Shown here piece after piece: positions 53,082 through 61,055 of a stretch of DNA of 64,000 nt; positions within the stretch are counted from its first letter, which is position 1, and the number at the start of each line of letters is the position of its first letter. Position numbers and translations under genes: made by a program. The notes beneath the pieces are model-generated. The model saw only the letters and a program-made list of their open reading frames with translations, had not been told where the DNA came from and did not search any database. The DNA lies in the NCBI GenBank assembly GCA_964560135.1, contig CAZLKN010000002.1, forward strand, positions 1-64,000, in the 5' to 3' direction. Source of the stretch: CAZLKN01 sp964560135 (GTDB taxonomy: Bacteria; Actinomycetota; JAICYB01).

Positions 53082-53606
53082 ATGGAGGAGCGGCTGCTGT
53101 CCTCGCAGCGCGTCTTCGAGGGGAAGATCCTGAACCTGCGTGTGGACGAGATCGAGGCCGCAGACGGCCACCGCGGCACCCGCGAGGTGATCGAGCACGC
53201 CGGCGCCGTCGGGGTGGTGGCCGTCCACCGCGACGAGATCGTGCTGGTGCGCCAGTGGCGGCACGCCTGCGGCGAGGCGCTGCTGGAGATCCCGGCCGGC
53301 AAGCTGTCGCCCGATGAGGACCCGGCGGCCTGCGCCGAGCGGGAGCTCGTGGAGGAGGTCGGCCTGCGCCCCCGCGCCCTCGAGCACCTGGCGACCTACT
53401 ACACGACCCCCGGATTCACCGACGAGCGCTTCCACCTCTACTACGCCGACGACCTCGTGGAGGAGGCGGGACAGACGGACGCCGGTGAGGTCCTCGAGGT
53501 GGAGCGGTACCCGGCCGGCGACCTCAGTGCGCTGCTCGGCTCCGGCGAGGTCCGGGACGCCAAGACCCTGCTGGGCCTGGCGTACCTGGCCCTCCGGCAC
53601 CCCTGA
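53082..53606 (+). CDS. NUDIX hydrolase (ADP-ribose pyrophosphatase-like)
   Basis: 174 residues. The Nudix box is complete: G-KLSPD-E-DPAACAE-REL-V-EE-V-GL (Gly, Glu, Arg-Glu, Glu-Glu-x-Gly). The upstream segment VRQWRHACGEALLEIPAGK and the downstream YYTTPGFTDERFHLYYA are typical of ADP-ribose pyrophosphatases. From memory Rv1700, next to pyrG in M. tuberculosis, is such an enzyme. GAGAGG lies eight bases before the ATG; GTG 53073 is an alternative. Confidence 0.9.
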   Translation: MEERLLSSQRVFEGKILNLRVDEIEAADGHRGTREVIEHAGAVGVVAVHRDEIVLVRQWRHACGEALLEIPAGKLSPDEDPAACAERELVEEVGLRPRALEHLATYYTTPGFTDERFHLYYADDLVEEAGQTDAGEVLEVERYPAGDLSALLGSGEVRDAKTLLGLAYLALRHP

Positions 53607-53644
53607 ACGGTCTCCCGTTCCGTGCCCCCCGAAGCGCCCGCCGG

Positions 53645-53650
53645 TAGGCT
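53645..53650 (+). promoter_or_regulatory. Putative -10 element, leaderless ald
   Basis: TAGGCT is followed by seven bases and the ATG at 53658. No Shine-Dalgarno is present in the short interval. Confidence 0.4.
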
Positions 53651-53657
53651 TGCATCC

Positions 53658-54764
53658 ATGAGGATCGGGGTTCCGCGGGAGGTCATGGAGGCCGAGCACC
53701 GCGTGGCGCTCGCGCCCTCGGGGGTCAGGGAGCTCGGCGACCACGGCCACGAGGTGCTCGTCGAGCGCGACGCCGGCACAGGCTCGGGGTTCAGCGACGC
53801 CGACTACGAGCGGGCCGGCGCCCGCATCGTCCCGGGCGCGGGGGACGCCTGGTCTGCGGAGCTGGTCTGCAAGGTGAAGGAACCGCTGAGCGAGGAATTC
53901 GGGTTCTTCCGGTCCGACCTCGTCGTGTTCACCTTCCTGCACCTCGCCGCCCACAAGGAGCTGACCGAGCGCCTCGCCGAGACCAAGACGGTGGCCATCG
54001 GCTACGAGACGGTGATGCTTCCCGACGGACGCCTGCCCCTGCTGGCCCCCATGAGCGAGATCGCCGGACGCATGGCGCCCCACGCCGGCGCGCACTACCT
54101 GGAGGCCGAGCACGGCGTGGGGATGCTCCTCGGCGGGGTGCCGGGGGTACGCCCGGCCCGGGTGGTGGTGATCGGCGCCGGCACCGCCGGACGCAACGCC
54201 GCGTTCATCGCCGCCGGGATGGAGGCCGAGGTGCTCCTGCTGGACAAGAACATCGACCGCCTCCGCGAGATCGACGAGATCCACCGGGGGCGGATCATGA
54301 CCCTGTACTCGAACCGGGAGAGCGTGGAGAAGGCGGTGGTCGACGCGGACCTGGTGATCGGGGCGGTGCTCGTCCCCGGACGGCGGGCCCCCGTCGTCGT
54401 CCCGGAGTCGCTGGTGCGCCAGATGCAGCCGGGGCGTGTGCTCGTAGACCTGTCCATCGACCAGGGCGGGTGTATCGAGACCGCGGAGGTCACCACCCAC
54501 CACGACCCCGTCTACGAGCGCCACGGCGTCCTCCACTACTGCGTCGGCAACGTCCCCGGCGCCGTTCCCCACACCTCCACCCACGCCCTGAATAACGTCA
54601 CCCTTCCGTACGTGGAGGCCATCGCCGACGAGGGCCTCCACGCCGCCCTGCGGGCGCACCGTCCACTGGCCCTGGGTGTGAACGTGTACCAGGGGGTGGT
54701 CACCAACGACGGCGTCGCCGACGCCCACGGCCTGCCCCACGCCCCGATCGACGAGCTGCTATAG
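53658..54764 (+). CDS. ald: Alanine dehydrogenase
   Basis: NAD-dependent oxidative deamination of L-alanine, reversible. 368 residues. The N-terminus MRIGVPREVMEAEHRVAL is the family signature. Catalytic residues correspond to Lys74 (CKVKEP) and His95 (FTFLHLAA). The Rossmann motif is VVVIGAGTAGRNAAFIA, and the family segment DLSIDQGGCIETA is present. The length and the GNVPGAVPHTSTHALNN motif separate it from transhydrogenase alpha subunits. From memory Streptomyces also has ald in the pyrG-xerD region. Confidence 0.95.
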   Translation: MRIGVPREVMEAEHRVALAPSGVRELGDHGHEVLVERDAGTGSGFSDADYERAGARIVPGAGDAWSAELVCKVKEPLSEEFGFFRSDLVVFTFLHLAAHKELTERLAETKTVAIGYETVMLPDGRLPLLAPMSEIAGRMAPHAGAHYLEAEHGVGMLLGGVPGVRPARVVVIGAGTAGRNAAFIAAGMEAEVLLLDKNIDRLREIDEIHRGRIMTLYSNRESVEKAVVDADLVIGAVLVPGRRAPVVVPESLVRQMQPGRVLVDLSIDQGGCIETAEVTTHHDPVYERHGVLHYCVGNVPGAVPHTSTHALNNVTLPYVEAIADEGLHAALRAHRPLALGVNVYQGVVTNDGVADAHGLPHAPIDELL

Positions 54765-54766
54765 CC

Positions 54767-55735
54767 ATGGGCACGACCCCGGGCACGCCTGCGATCCCCA
54801 CCGCCCTACGGACGGCCGCCGAGGCCTTCGAGGACTACCTGCGGGTGGAGCGGGGTGTGGCTCCGTCCACGGTCATCGCCTACCACCGGGACCTGCGGCG
54901 ATACCTGCGCCGGCTGGCCGAGGCCGGCGTGCGCGAGCCCGCCGACGTCACCACCGGACACGTCGCCGACGCGATCGCCGCCCGGGCTGATGCCGGCGTA
55001 TCGGCGGCCACCCTCAACCGCACCCTTGCCGCGATCCGCCACTTCCACCGCTTCTGCCTGCGGGACGGCTACGCCGCCGGTGACCCGGCGGCCCTCGTCG
55101 ACGGCCCCCGGCGGGGCCTGGCCCTCCCACGGGCCCTCGCGGAGGACGAGGTCACCGCGATCATCGAGGCTGCATCCGGCTCGACCCCCGCAGAGTTGCG
55201 CGACCGGGCCATCCTCGAGCTCCTCTACGGGGCCGGCATCCGGGTCTCGGAGCTGGTCGGCCTCGACATCGACGACGTGGACCTCGAGGAACGGTCCGTG
55301 CGGTGCCTTGGCAAGGGACACAAGGAGCGGCTCGTCCCCATCGGGGGACCGGCGGTGTCCGCGGTGGCCCGGTACGTGCGGGAGGGGCGTCCGGCACATG
55401 CCGCCGGGGGAGCAGGGGCCGCGGCGCTCTTCCTCAACGCGCGCGGCAAGCGGCTGTCCAGACAGAGCGCCTGGAAATGTGTAAAAAGGTATGCGGGGCG
55501 GGTAGTTCCCGAGAAGCGGGTCTTCCCGCACGCGCTCCGGCATTCGTTCGCCACGCATCTGGTTGCCAGAGGCGCCGACGTGCGGGTTGTGCAGGAGGCG
55601 TTGGGGCACGCGAGGTTGTCGACCACACAGGTGTATACGCTGGTGTCCAGGCAGACCTTGAAGGACGTATACGACGAGGCCCATCCGAGGGGCCGCGGGT
55701 CACGCCGCGCGCGCGGGACCCCACCCCCGTCCTAG
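54767..55735 (+). CDS. xerD: Tyrosine recombinase XerD-like
   Basis: Resolves chromosome dimers at dif with XerC. 322 residues. An N-terminal SAM-like core-binding domain (about 15-110) precedes the catalytic domain. All active-site residues are visible: Arg159 (GAGIRVSEL), Lys183 (GKGHKER), His255 and Arg258 (HALRHSF), His281 (LGHARL) and Tyr290 (TQVYTLVS). A basic Gly/Arg tail extends about 15 residues beyond usual XerD. It starts two bases after ald. The adjacent scpA-scpB genes support a housekeeping, not mobile-element, role. Confidence 0.93.
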   Translation: MGTTPGTPAIPTALRTAAEAFEDYLRVERGVAPSTVIAYHRDLRRYLRRLAEAGVREPADVTTGHVADAIAARADAGVSAATLNRTLAAIRHFHRFCLRDGYAAGDPAALVDGPRRGLALPRALAEDEVTAIIEAASGSTPAELRDRAILELLYGAGIRVSELVGLDIDDVDLEERSVRCLGKGHKERLVPIGGPAVSAVARYVREGRPAHAAGGAGAAALFLNARGKRLSRQSAWKCVKRYAGRVVPEKRVFPHALRHSFATHLVARGADVRVVQEALGHARLSTTQVYTLVSRQTLKDVYDEAHPRGRGSRRARGTPPPS

Positions 55736-55758
55736 CCGGCTGGTAGGGAGACCGACCC

Positions 55759-56106
55759 ATGGATCAGGCGACGTTGAAGCAGCTACGTACCCGGCTCGAG
55801 GAAGAGCGGGGGGCCCTCGTCCAGCAGCTCGAGGACATGGGGGTGAACCCGGAGACCGGTGCGCCCGAGGCCGACCGGTTCGACCACGGGTTCGCGGACA
55901 GCGGCCAGGCCACCGCCGAGAAGGCGAACCTGCTGTCCATCGCCGAGGGCCTGCTGGAGACCCTCGGCGACGTCAACGGCGCGCTCGAACGGATGGACGA
56001 AGGCACCTACGGCAGCTGCGAGCGCTGCGGGCAGGAGATCCCGCCGGAGCGCCTCGAGGCCCGTCCCCACGCCAGTCTCTGCATGGCCTGCAAGCAGCTC
56101 GGCTGA
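55759..56106 (+). CDS. TraR/DksA-family zinc-finger protein
   Basis: 115 residues: an N-terminal coiled coil (about 1-75) and a four-cysteine zinc finger (C-x2-C-x17-C-x2-C) near the C-terminus, CERCGQEIP...LCMAC. Proteins of this type can enter the RNA polymerase secondary channel or act as small regulators. Acidic residues at the coiled-coil tip that characterise true DksA are not obvious, so the mode of action is open. GGGAG lies eight bases before the ATG. Confidence 0.87.
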   Translation: MDQATLKQLRTRLEEERGALVQQLEDMGVNPETGAPEADRFDHGFADSGQATAEKANLLSIAEGLLETLGDVNGALERMDEGTYGSCERCGQEIPPERLEARPHASLCMACKQLG

Positions 56107-56121
56107 CGCGGGAGGCGTGCT

Positions 56122-56727
56122 CTAACCGCGGCGCGGTAGCCGGCGGACGGCCAGCGTGCCGCCGCCCACCACGGCCAGCCCGGCGGCCGCCAGCAGCCAC
56201 GGTGAGCGGTCGCCGTCCGGAGTCTGAGGGGCCTCGCCCGAGGTCGTCGCGTACATCTCGGCGTCCCGCTCCAGGATGGGCTCGTCGCCGTCCGGGTGGG
56301 AGACCACGCCCTCACCGGCCAGGTAGCGGGAGCCGTCGCAGGCGGAGGTTTCGACCACTCCGTCGGCCACGAACCGTCCATAGATCCGCCACGTCTCGCC
56401 GGCCGAGGGCGTGATACCGGTGGAGACGAAGGACGCCATCTCACCGTCGCGGCGCTCGCCGGTGAGCACGTCGACCTCCTCGGCCCCCGATCCCTTCTCG
56501 TACACCGTCACGCGGATGCGTGCCGTCTGCGCTTCCCCGAGGGAGGACGCGTGACCGTCGTCGTAGGGCGACCCCTCGCCGATGACTTCGCCCTCGAAGA
56601 TCACCTCCGCACGCTGGACGTACTCCTGCTCGCTGGACGCCGCGCAGGAGGCCGCGGCATCGGCGGCCAGGGTGATGGGCAGCACCGCCGAGAGCAGCGC
56701 CCCCAGCAGGATCCGTCGTCCGTGCAT
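56122..56727 (-). CDS. Secreted NTR/TIMP-like domain protein with C-terminal anchor
   Basis: 201 residues. The signal peptide ends at AAAS, followed directly by Cys28, as expected for netrin-like domains. The core shows EYVQRAEVIFEGEV, an acidic loop, ARIRVTVYEKGSG and GETWRIYGRF with a late cysteine (TSACDGSRYL), the pattern of tissue-inhibitor-of-metalloproteinase-like OB folds found in bacteria. A C-terminal membrane helix (LLAAAGLAVVGGGTLAV) and RRLPRRG tail anchor it; no LPxTG is present. Function unknown. It is convergent to the TraR/DksA gene and divergent from the site-2 protease gene. Confidence 0.65.
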   Translation of the reverse strand: MHGRRILLGALLSAVLPITLAADAAASCAASSEQEYVQRAEVIFEGEVIGEGSPYDDGHASSLGEAQTARIRVTVYEKGSGAEEVDVLTGERRDGEMASFVSTGITPSAGETWRIYGRFVADGVVETSACDGSRYLAGEGVVSHPDGDEPILERDAEMYATTSGEAPQTPDGDRSPWLLAAAGLAVVGGGTLAVRRLPRRG

Positions 56728-56818
56728 CGTTCCCGTCCTTCCGGCTCGTGGTGGTCCTGTCGTACCTCCAACCCCGGTGTGGCCCGGAAGGTTCACGACC
56801 GCAGGGTGGTGACCCCGG

Positions 56819-56824
56819 TAGGGT
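56819..56824 (+). promoter_or_regulatory. Putative -10 element, leaderless site-2 protease gene
   Basis: TAGGGT followed by six G residues and the ATG at 56831. The poly-G spacer resembles a Shine-Dalgarno but touches the start codon. Confidence 0.4.
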
Positions 56825-56830
56825 GGGGGG

Positions 56831-57529
56831 ATGGTCGAGCCCCTTCTCCTGATCGCCGCACTGCTCGTCAGCGTCGTCCTGCACGAGCTGTCGCACGGTG
56901 TCGTGGCGCTCTGGCTCGGCGATCCCACCGCCAAGGCCGCCGGCCGCCTGACCCTCAACCCGGTCAAGCACCTCGACCCCGTGGGATCCTTCATCCTCCC
57001 AGCCCTGCTGGCGTTCGCAGGGGGCCCGGTGTTCGGGTACGCCAAGCCCGTCCCGGTGACCCCCCGCAACCTGCGGGGAACCGACCGCACCGGCTTCGCG
57101 ATCGTGGCTCTCGCCGGGCCCGTGTCCAACGTGGTGATCGCGAGCGTGTGCGTGATCCTGCTGTCCACGATGTACGGCCTGCGCCTCGGCGAGCTGATGG
57201 ACCTCTTCCCGGCGGGGGTCGCCCCGGAGCAGCGCCTGTTCGCCCTGCGACAGTTCATCGCCGAGCAGGGGTCCTTCGGGGCCCGGGTCCTATTCCTGGC
57301 CGTGGAGATCAACCTGATCCTGGCGGCCTTCAACCTCCTGCCCCTGCCGCCCCTTGACGGATCGCGGCTCCTGCGCCCCTTCCTGTCGACCGGGGGGCGT
57401 CAGCGCCTGGACCAGATCGAGCCCTACGGGTTCCTGATCCTGCTGCTGCTCCTGGTCTTCCTCGCCGAACCGCTGTTCAGGGTCGTGATGCTGATCATGC
57501 GCGGGCTCCTCTTCCTGATCCCGATCTGA
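56831..57529 (+). CDS. Site-2 protease-like M50 metalloprotease
   Basis: Polytopic intramembrane zinc protease of 232 residues. The zinc motif HELSH lies in the first membrane segment (about residues 18-22), and the third ligand in NLLPLPPLDGSR (about 175-186). About six membrane segments are predicted. It has no PDZ domain, so it belongs to the short SpoIVFB/YwhC-like branch that is widespread with unknown substrates. It is followed by trpS after 43 bp, which has its own -10 element. Confidence 0.88.
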   Translation: MVEPLLLIAALLVSVVLHELSHGVVALWLGDPTAKAAGRLTLNPVKHLDPVGSFILPALLAFAGGPVFGYAKPVPVTPRNLRGTDRTGFAIVALAGPVSNVVIASVCVILLSTMYGLRLGELMDLFPAGVAPEQRLFALRQFIAEQGSFGARVLFLAVEINLILAAFNLLPLPPLDGSRLLRPFLSTGGRQRLDQIEPYGFLILLLLLVFLAEPLFRVVMLIMRGLLFLIPI

Positions 57530-57558
57530 ATCCGGTGAGCGCTGTCCGACCCGACACC

Positions 57559-57564
57559 TATCCT
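57559..57564 (+). promoter_or_regulatory. Putative -10 element, leaderless trpS
   Basis: TATCCT with eight bases to ATG 57573. A TTG at 57564 would also be in frame but overlaps the -10; the ATG gives the canonical N-terminus. Confidence 0.4.
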
Positions 57565-57572
57565 TGCAGCGG

Positions 57573-58574
57573 ATGACCAGACGCGTGGTGACCGGCTACC
57601 GGCCGACGGGCCGACTCCATCTCGGCCACCTCCTGGGGAACGTCGAGTCCATGCTCGGCCTCCAGCAGGAGCACGAGTGCTACTTCTTCATCGCCGATTG
57701 GCACGCCCTCACCACCGACTACGAGGACGCCGCCCCCATCGCGGAGGCGACCCGGGACGTCGTCCTCGACTGGATCGCGGCGGGGATCGATCCCTTCCGT
57801 GTCACGATCTACAAGCAGTCCGACATCCCCGAGGTGGCCGAGCTCGCGTTGTACCTGTCGATGATCACGCCGTTGTCGTGGCTGGAACGCAACCCCACCT
57901 ACAAGGAGCAGCTCCGGGAGCTCACCGGACGGCAGATCGCCACTCACGGGTTCGTCGGCTACCCCGTGCTCCAGTGCGCGGACATCTGCCTGCCCCGCGG
58001 TGAGCTCGTTCCGGTTGGGGAGGACCAGCTCCCGCATCTCGAGCTGACCCGCGAGATCGTCCGGCGCTTCAACCGGCTCTACGGCGACCTGTTCCCCGAA
58101 CCCGAGGCCATGCTCACCGAGGCCAGGCGCGTCCCGGGCCCGGACGGTCGCAAGATGTCGACGTCCTACGGCAACGTGATCTGGCTCGACGACCCCCCGG
58201 AGCGGATCGAAGCCGTCGTGCGGTCGGCGATCACCGACCCGGCCAAGGTCCACAAGAGTGATCCCGGCGACCCGGAGGTCTGCACCGTGTTCCACTGGTG
58301 GAAGATGTTCTTTCCCGAGGAGGCCGGACGGGTGGACCACGCCTGCCGCGACGGCGCACTCGGGTGCGTCGAGGATAAGGAGGATCTCGCTGTGCGACTC
58401 GCCGACCGGCTCGCGGGATTCCGCGAGCGCCGGGCCGACCTCGGTGCGAAGGCGGGTATGGCCGAGGAGGTCCTGGCGGCCGGGCGCGCCCGGATGCGTC
58501 CGCGCGCGCAGGCCACGATGGAAGCCGTACGCGAGGCGATGGGCCTGCCGCACACGCGGAGGGTGGGGACATGA
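57573..58574 (+). CDS. trpS: Tryptophanyl-tRNA synthetase
   Basis: Class I synthetase for tRNA-Trp, 333 residues. The HIGH-like motif is GRLHLGH (13-19) and the second signature is RKMSTS. Segments GYRPTG and GYPVLQCADICL are typical of bacterial TrpRS of this branch. ATG 57573 gives the conserved MTRRVVTGYRPTG beginning. The stop overlaps scpA by four bases, so translation of the condensin accessory proteins is coupled to trpS. Confidence 0.95.
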   Translation: MTRRVVTGYRPTGRLHLGHLLGNVESMLGLQQEHECYFFIADWHALTTDYEDAAPIAEATRDVVLDWIAAGIDPFRVTIYKQSDIPEVAELALYLSMITPLSWLERNPTYKEQLRELTGRQIATHGFVGYPVLQCADICLPRGELVPVGEDQLPHLELTREIVRRFNRLYGDLFPEPEAMLTEARRVPGPDGRKMSTSYGNVIWLDDPPERIEAVVRSAITDPAKVHKSDPGDPEVCTVFHWWKMFFPEEAGRVDHACRDGALGCVEDKEDLAVRLADRLAGFRERRADLGAKAGMAEEVLAAGRARMRPRAQATMEAVREAMGLPHTRRVGT

Positions 58575-59281
58575 CCTACGAGGTTCGTCTCGAGGTCTTC
58601 GAGGGCCCGTTCCACCTGCTGCTGTCCCTCATCTCCGATCACCGGGTGGACGTGTGCGACATCCCGATCGCCAAGCTCACCGAGGACTATCTCGCCCACG
58701 TCGCGCGCATGGAGCACATGGACCTCGAGGTCGCCACGGAGTTCCTCGTGGTGGCCGCCACGCTCCTCCAGATGAAGGCCAAAGCGCTGCTGCCGGGGAT
58801 CGGCGACGGCGAGGGGGGCCACGAGGAGGACGACCTCGAACGGGACCTGCTGATCGCCCGGCTCCTGGAGGTGCGCACCTTCCAGAGCGCCGGCGGCCAC
58901 GTGATGGGGCTGATCGCCACGGGCGACACCCGGTTCCCTCCCGTCCCGGCCCCCGACGACGATGCCCTCCGGCAGCTGCCGGTGCTCGGTGACCTGCGGC
59001 CCGACGACCTCGCGCGCGTGCTCGTCGAGCTGATCCGCGAGCAGAACCGGACCGTGGACGTGAGCCTGGTGATCGGCGAAGAGGTGTCCACGCAGGAGGC
59101 TGCGGCGACACTCACCGGAGCGCTCGCCGGAGGCCCCTCGACGTTCGGAGCCCTGTGCCGGGGGCGCAGCCTCTCGTGGGGCGTGGCGATGTTCCTGGCC
59201 CTTCTCGAGCTCGCGATGCGCGGTGAGGTCCGCATCGGCCAGGGTGAGCGGCTCGGGGACATCAGCATCCAGTTGACCTGA
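58571..59281 (+). CDS. scpA: Segregation and condensation protein A (kleisin)
   Basis: Kleisin subunit that bridges the heads of SMC and binds ScpB; needed for chromosome folding and segregation. 236 residues. N-terminal domain signature: FEGPFHLLLSLISDHRVDVCDIPIAKLTEDYL (only part shown is needed for recognition: FEGPFHLLL and DIPIAKLTEDYL). An acidic linker (about 78-90) is followed by a C-terminal winged-helix domain ending VAMFLALLELAMRGEVRI. A scpB gene follows after 10 bp. Confidence 0.93.
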   Translation: MTYEVRLEVFEGPFHLLLSLISDHRVDVCDIPIAKLTEDYLAHVARMEHMDLEVATEFLVVAATLLQMKAKALLPGIGDGEGGHEEDDLERDLLIARLLEVRTFQSAGGHVMGLIATGDTRFPPVPAPDDDALRQLPVLGDLRPDDLARVLVELIREQNRTVDVSLVIGEEVSTQEAAATLTGALAGGPSTFGALCRGRSLSWGVAMFLALLELAMRGEVRIGQGERLGDISIQLT

Positions 59282-59291
59282 GGAGGTACAC

Positions 59292-59930
59292 GTGAGCACG
59301 CCAGCCGATCAGGCCATGCTCGGGGTCACACCGGCCGTCGTGGAGGCGATCCTGTTCGCGGCGGGGGAACCCGTCCGCGCGCAGGACATCGCGGCCGCCT
59401 TCGGACTCGACCCCGACCGGGTCCTGGAGATCATCGAGGACCTGAACCGCGCCTACGTGGAGCGTGAAGCGGGGCTCGAGGTCCGCCGCGCCGGCGACGG
59501 ATACCGGATCTACACGCGGGCCGAGCTGGCGGAGGCGGTTGGACACTTCGCGAACCGCTCCCGCATCGGGCGCCTGTCGCGGGCGGCCCTGGAGACCCTC
59601 GCGATCATCGCCTACCGGCAGCCGGTCACCCGGGGGGAGGTGTCCAGGGTCCGGGGTGTGAACGCCGACTCCGCACTCAACACCCTCCAGGACCGGGGGC
59701 TGGTCGCCGAGGTGGGCCGGGACCCGGGGCCCGGCCGGCCGCCGCTGTACGCGACGACACCGCTGTTCCTCGAGAAGATCGGTCTGGACTCGGTGGCCGA
59801 GCTCCCACCGCTGGCCTCTTTCGCGCCCGACGGAGCGGTGGCCGCGGAGATCGAGCAGGCGCTGGCGCCCAGGCCGCTGGACCTCCTCGAGGGGCTGGAC
59901 GCCGACCGGGAGGACGACGGCGGAGCGTGA
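59292..59930 (+). CDS. scpB: Segregation and condensation protein B
   Basis: Dimeric winged-helix partner of ScpA in the SMC complex, 212 residues. Conserved parts are VEAILFAAGEPV at the N-terminus, LSRAALETLAIIAYRQPVTRGEV and LNTLQDRGLVAEVGRD. A 40-residue acidic C-terminal extension is probably disordered. A clear Shine-Dalgarno (GGAGG, six bases) precedes the GTG. The stop overlaps rluB (GTGA). Confidence 0.94.
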   Translation: MSTPADQAMLGVTPAVVEAILFAAGEPVRAQDIAAAFGLDPDRVLEIIEDLNRAYVEREAGLEVRRAGDGYRIYTRAELAEAVGHFANRSRIGRLSRAALETLAIIAYRQPVTRGEVSRVRGVNADSALNTLQDRGLVAEVGRDPGPGRPPLYATTPLFLEKIGLDSVAELPPLASFAPDGAVAAEIEQALAPRPLDLLEGLDADREDDGGA

Positions 59931-60673
59931 GGGAGCGATTGCAGAAGGTCCTCGCCCGGGCGGGCCTCGGCTCCCGGCGCGCCTGCGAGGAACTCATCGC
60001 CGAGGGTCGCGTCCGGGTGAACGGCGAGGTGGCCGAGCTCGGGATGCGCGTGGATCCCGACACCGACGCCGTGGAGGTCGACGGCACCCGCCTGCCGGTC
60101 GCCGAGGAGCACGTGTACATCGCCCTGAACAAGCCGGTGGGCTACGTGACCACGGCCAGAGACCCGCAGGGCCGGCCCACGGTGCTCGATCTGATGCCCG
60201 AGGAGCCACGACTGTTCCCCGTGGGACGCCTGGACATCGACACCGCGGGGCTCCTGCTGCTGACCAACGACGGCGACTTCGCGCTGCGCATGACCCACCC
60301 CCGTTACGGTGTGCCGAAGACCTACGTGGCGGAGGTCCGCGGCTCGCTGGGACAGCGCCACCTCCGTCGCCTGCGCAGCGGCATCGACCTGACCGACGGA
60401 CGGGCCCGCGCCGACGCCGTGCGGCTGCTCGGACGGAAAGCCGACCGGAGCCTGCTGGAGATCGTCGTGAAGGAAGGGCGTAAGCGGATGGTGCGCCGCA
60501 TGCTCGACGCGATCGGCGTGTCGGTGTCGGCCCTGGTCCGGACCCAGATCGGGCCCCAGGAACTCGGTCGCCTCAAGGAGGGCAGCTGGCGCAAGCTCGG
60601 GGGCCAGGAGGTCCTGGCGCTGCTGCGGGAGGCCGAGCCCCGGGCGGGCACCGCAGGACGGCGCGACCCGTAG
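59927..60673 (+). CDS. rluB: Pseudouridine synthase, RluB/RsuA family
   Basis: Modifies a uridine in rRNA (23S U2605-type for RluB). 248 residues: an S4 RNA-binding domain (about 1-60, beginning RLQKVLARAGLGSRRACEELI) and a catalytic domain with the active-site aspartate in PVGRLDIDTAGLLLLTNDG. The KEGRKRMVRRMLDAIG segment is characteristic. The 23S rather than 16S target is inferred from its place after scpAB, where RluB-type genes are usual. Confidence 0.92.
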   Translation: MRERLQKVLARAGLGSRRACEELIAEGRVRVNGEVAELGMRVDPDTDAVEVDGTRLPVAEEHVYIALNKPVGYVTTARDPQGRPTVLDLMPEEPRLFPVGRLDIDTAGLLLLTNDGDFALRMTHPRYGVPKTYVAEVRGSLGQRHLRRLRSGIDLTDGRARADAVRLLGRKADRSLLEIVVKEGRKRMVRRMLDAIGVSVSALVRTQIGPQELGRLKEGSWRKLGGQEVLALLREAEPRAGTAGRRDP

Positions 60674-60681
60674 ACTGACCC

Positions 60682-61053
60682 GTGACCATGGAGCGGCTCT
60701 ACGCGGTACGCGGTGCGATCACGGTGCCCCAGGACGCCCGGGAGGCGATCGTCTCGTCCACCCAGCGCCTCCTGCGGGAGGTGCTCGACCGCAACGCCAT
60801 CGCACCGCAGGACGTGGTCAGCATCGTGTTCACGGCCACCGACGATCTCCACGCGGAGTTCCCGGCCGCGGCCGCGCGCCTGATGGGGTTGGATGGGGTA
60901 CCGCTCCTGTGCGCGCGGGAGCTCGAGGTCTCCAGCACACTCGCGGTGCCGCGCTGCGTGCGGGTGCTCCTCCACTACTACGGGCGGCACCGGCCGGAAC
61001 CCGTGTATCTGGAGGATGCCGCCCGGCTCCTCGATCCGCCGGATCCCGTGTAG
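60682..61053 (+). CDS. aroH: Chorismate mutase, AroH type
   Basis: Converts chorismate to prephenate. 123 residues of the trimeric AroH class found in Bacillus and many actinobacteria. Recognised by the N-terminal YAVRGAITV (active-site Arg), VVSIVFTATDDL, the Cys in PLLCARELEV and PRCVRVLLHYY (second Arg). A TAGACT sequence (60671-60676) lies five bases before the GTG, so leaderless expression from inside the rluB end is possible; ATG 60688 is an alternative start. It is followed after two bases by tyrA, which uses its product. Confidence 0.92.
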   Translation: MTMERLYAVRGAITVPQDAREAIVSSTQRLLREVLDRNAIAPQDVVSIVFTATDDLHAEFPAAAARLMGLDGVPLLCARELEVSSTLAVPRCVRVLLHYYGRHRPEPVYLEDAARLLDPPDPV

Positions 61054-61055
61054 CG

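Noticed and set aside
54767..55735. Integrase of a mobile element
   Set aside because: The tyrosine recombinase has XerD features and housekeeping neighbours (pyrG, ald, scpAB); no attachment repeats or cargo genes are seen.
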